Below, piece by piece: positions 63,891-64,000 of a stretch of 64,000 nt of DNA. Source of the DNA: Treponema sp. UBA4873 (GTDB lineage Bacteria; Spirochaetota; Spirochaetia; Treponematales; Treponemataceae). Made by a program: the position numbers and the translations under genes. The stretch covers positions 62,001 to 126,000 of the forward strand of contig DHDP01000002.1 of the NCBI GenBank assembly GCA_002399405.1, in the 5' to 3' direction. The notes below the pieces were generated by a model. It made no database searches and was not told where the DNA came from. It saw only the letters and a list, made by a program, of their open reading frames with translations. The first letter of the stretch is position 1. Every line of letters begins with the position of its first letter.

Positions 63891-64000
63891 ACTCCTCCCC
63901 CATAAAAATTAGTACCGAAGTTCAAAATCTTTTCAGACAGGTTATCAGAAAGGCATACTATTGTAAAGTTTTTATCTGATTAATTTTTTCTGTTTTTTTG

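Noticed and set aside
1..64000. rRNA, tRNA and insertion sequences
   Set aside because: I saw no rRNA segment, no tRNA cloverleaf and no transposase frame.

Overview
The window reads like the chromosome of a Gram-negative, chemotactic anaerobe, most likely a treponeme-type spirochete. The evidence is a signal-peptide outer-membrane barrel, a lipoprotein-anchored amino-acid ABC importer, a double-Cache chemoreceptor, many two-component systems, and a peptidase-like gene that resembles a family I remember from Borrelia. The species assignment is an inference; no rRNA or tRNA gene was seen. Base composition is mixed, with one clearly AT-rich block (3960-8669).

Layout. (1) 1-14207 is a defence island. 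A minus-strand operon runs from a half-size HsdS (13149) through HsdM, an ORF6N/PLD-like protein, a full-size HsdS, a 1569-aa Avs4-like STAND NTPase and a Schlafen/AlbA_2 protein to HsdR, which runs off the left edge. A divergent Mrr nuclease lies at its head. (2) 14234-21415 holds housekeeping and signalling genes: an HD hydrolase, an OmpR/histidine-kinase pair, a divergent drug-type ABC exporter, a YiiX-like cysteine hydrolase and a glycosyltransferase. (3) 21572-27551 is an arsenic island: ArsR, an ArsP-type permease, a cysteine-rich ferredoxin-like protein, ArsC, a thioredoxin-Acr3 fusion, then on the other strand a GNAT, a MarR-ArsN2 fusion with a perfect 27-bp operator, and an AraC/GyrI regulator. 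(4) 27552-28205 is a gene-free gap with a 44-bp tandem repeat array. (5) 28206-36522 carries an MFS exporter, an exported flavodoxin with a DUF4405 membrane protein, MerR, a second two-component pair, two short-chain/epimerase dehydrogenases, a barrel protein and a cytidylate-kinase-like protein.

(6) 36548-41887 is an amino-acid ABC importer preceded by a promoter, a 12-codon threonine-rich leader ORF and an intrinsic terminator (a candidate attenuator), then a PucR-type activator divergent from a class III aminotransferase. (7) 41977-48031 is a mixed metabolic stretch: FMN reductase, GAPDH, GlxA-like regulator, DODA-type dioxygenase, 2'-5' RNA ligase, alpha/beta hydrolase. (8) 48125-52332 is the most unusual unit: a seven-gene minus-strand operon with three DUF2589-like proteins, a C39-like peptidase, a pentameric ligand-gated ion channel homologue, a DUF3395-like small protein and an unknown protein, divergent from a tyrosine recombinase with matching palindromes in the shared promoter region. 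(9) 53487-56159 is a Wzz/Wza export pair without glycosyltransferases. (10) 56167-63890 carries a YibE/F-type membrane protein, alkaline phosphatase, a barrel porin, hemolysin III, methylglyoxal synthase and a chemoreceptor.

Several genes (19504, 44679, 48031, 52533) have a -10-like hexamer only 6-13 nt before the ATG and no Shine-Dalgarno sequence, so leaderless transcripts may be common here.
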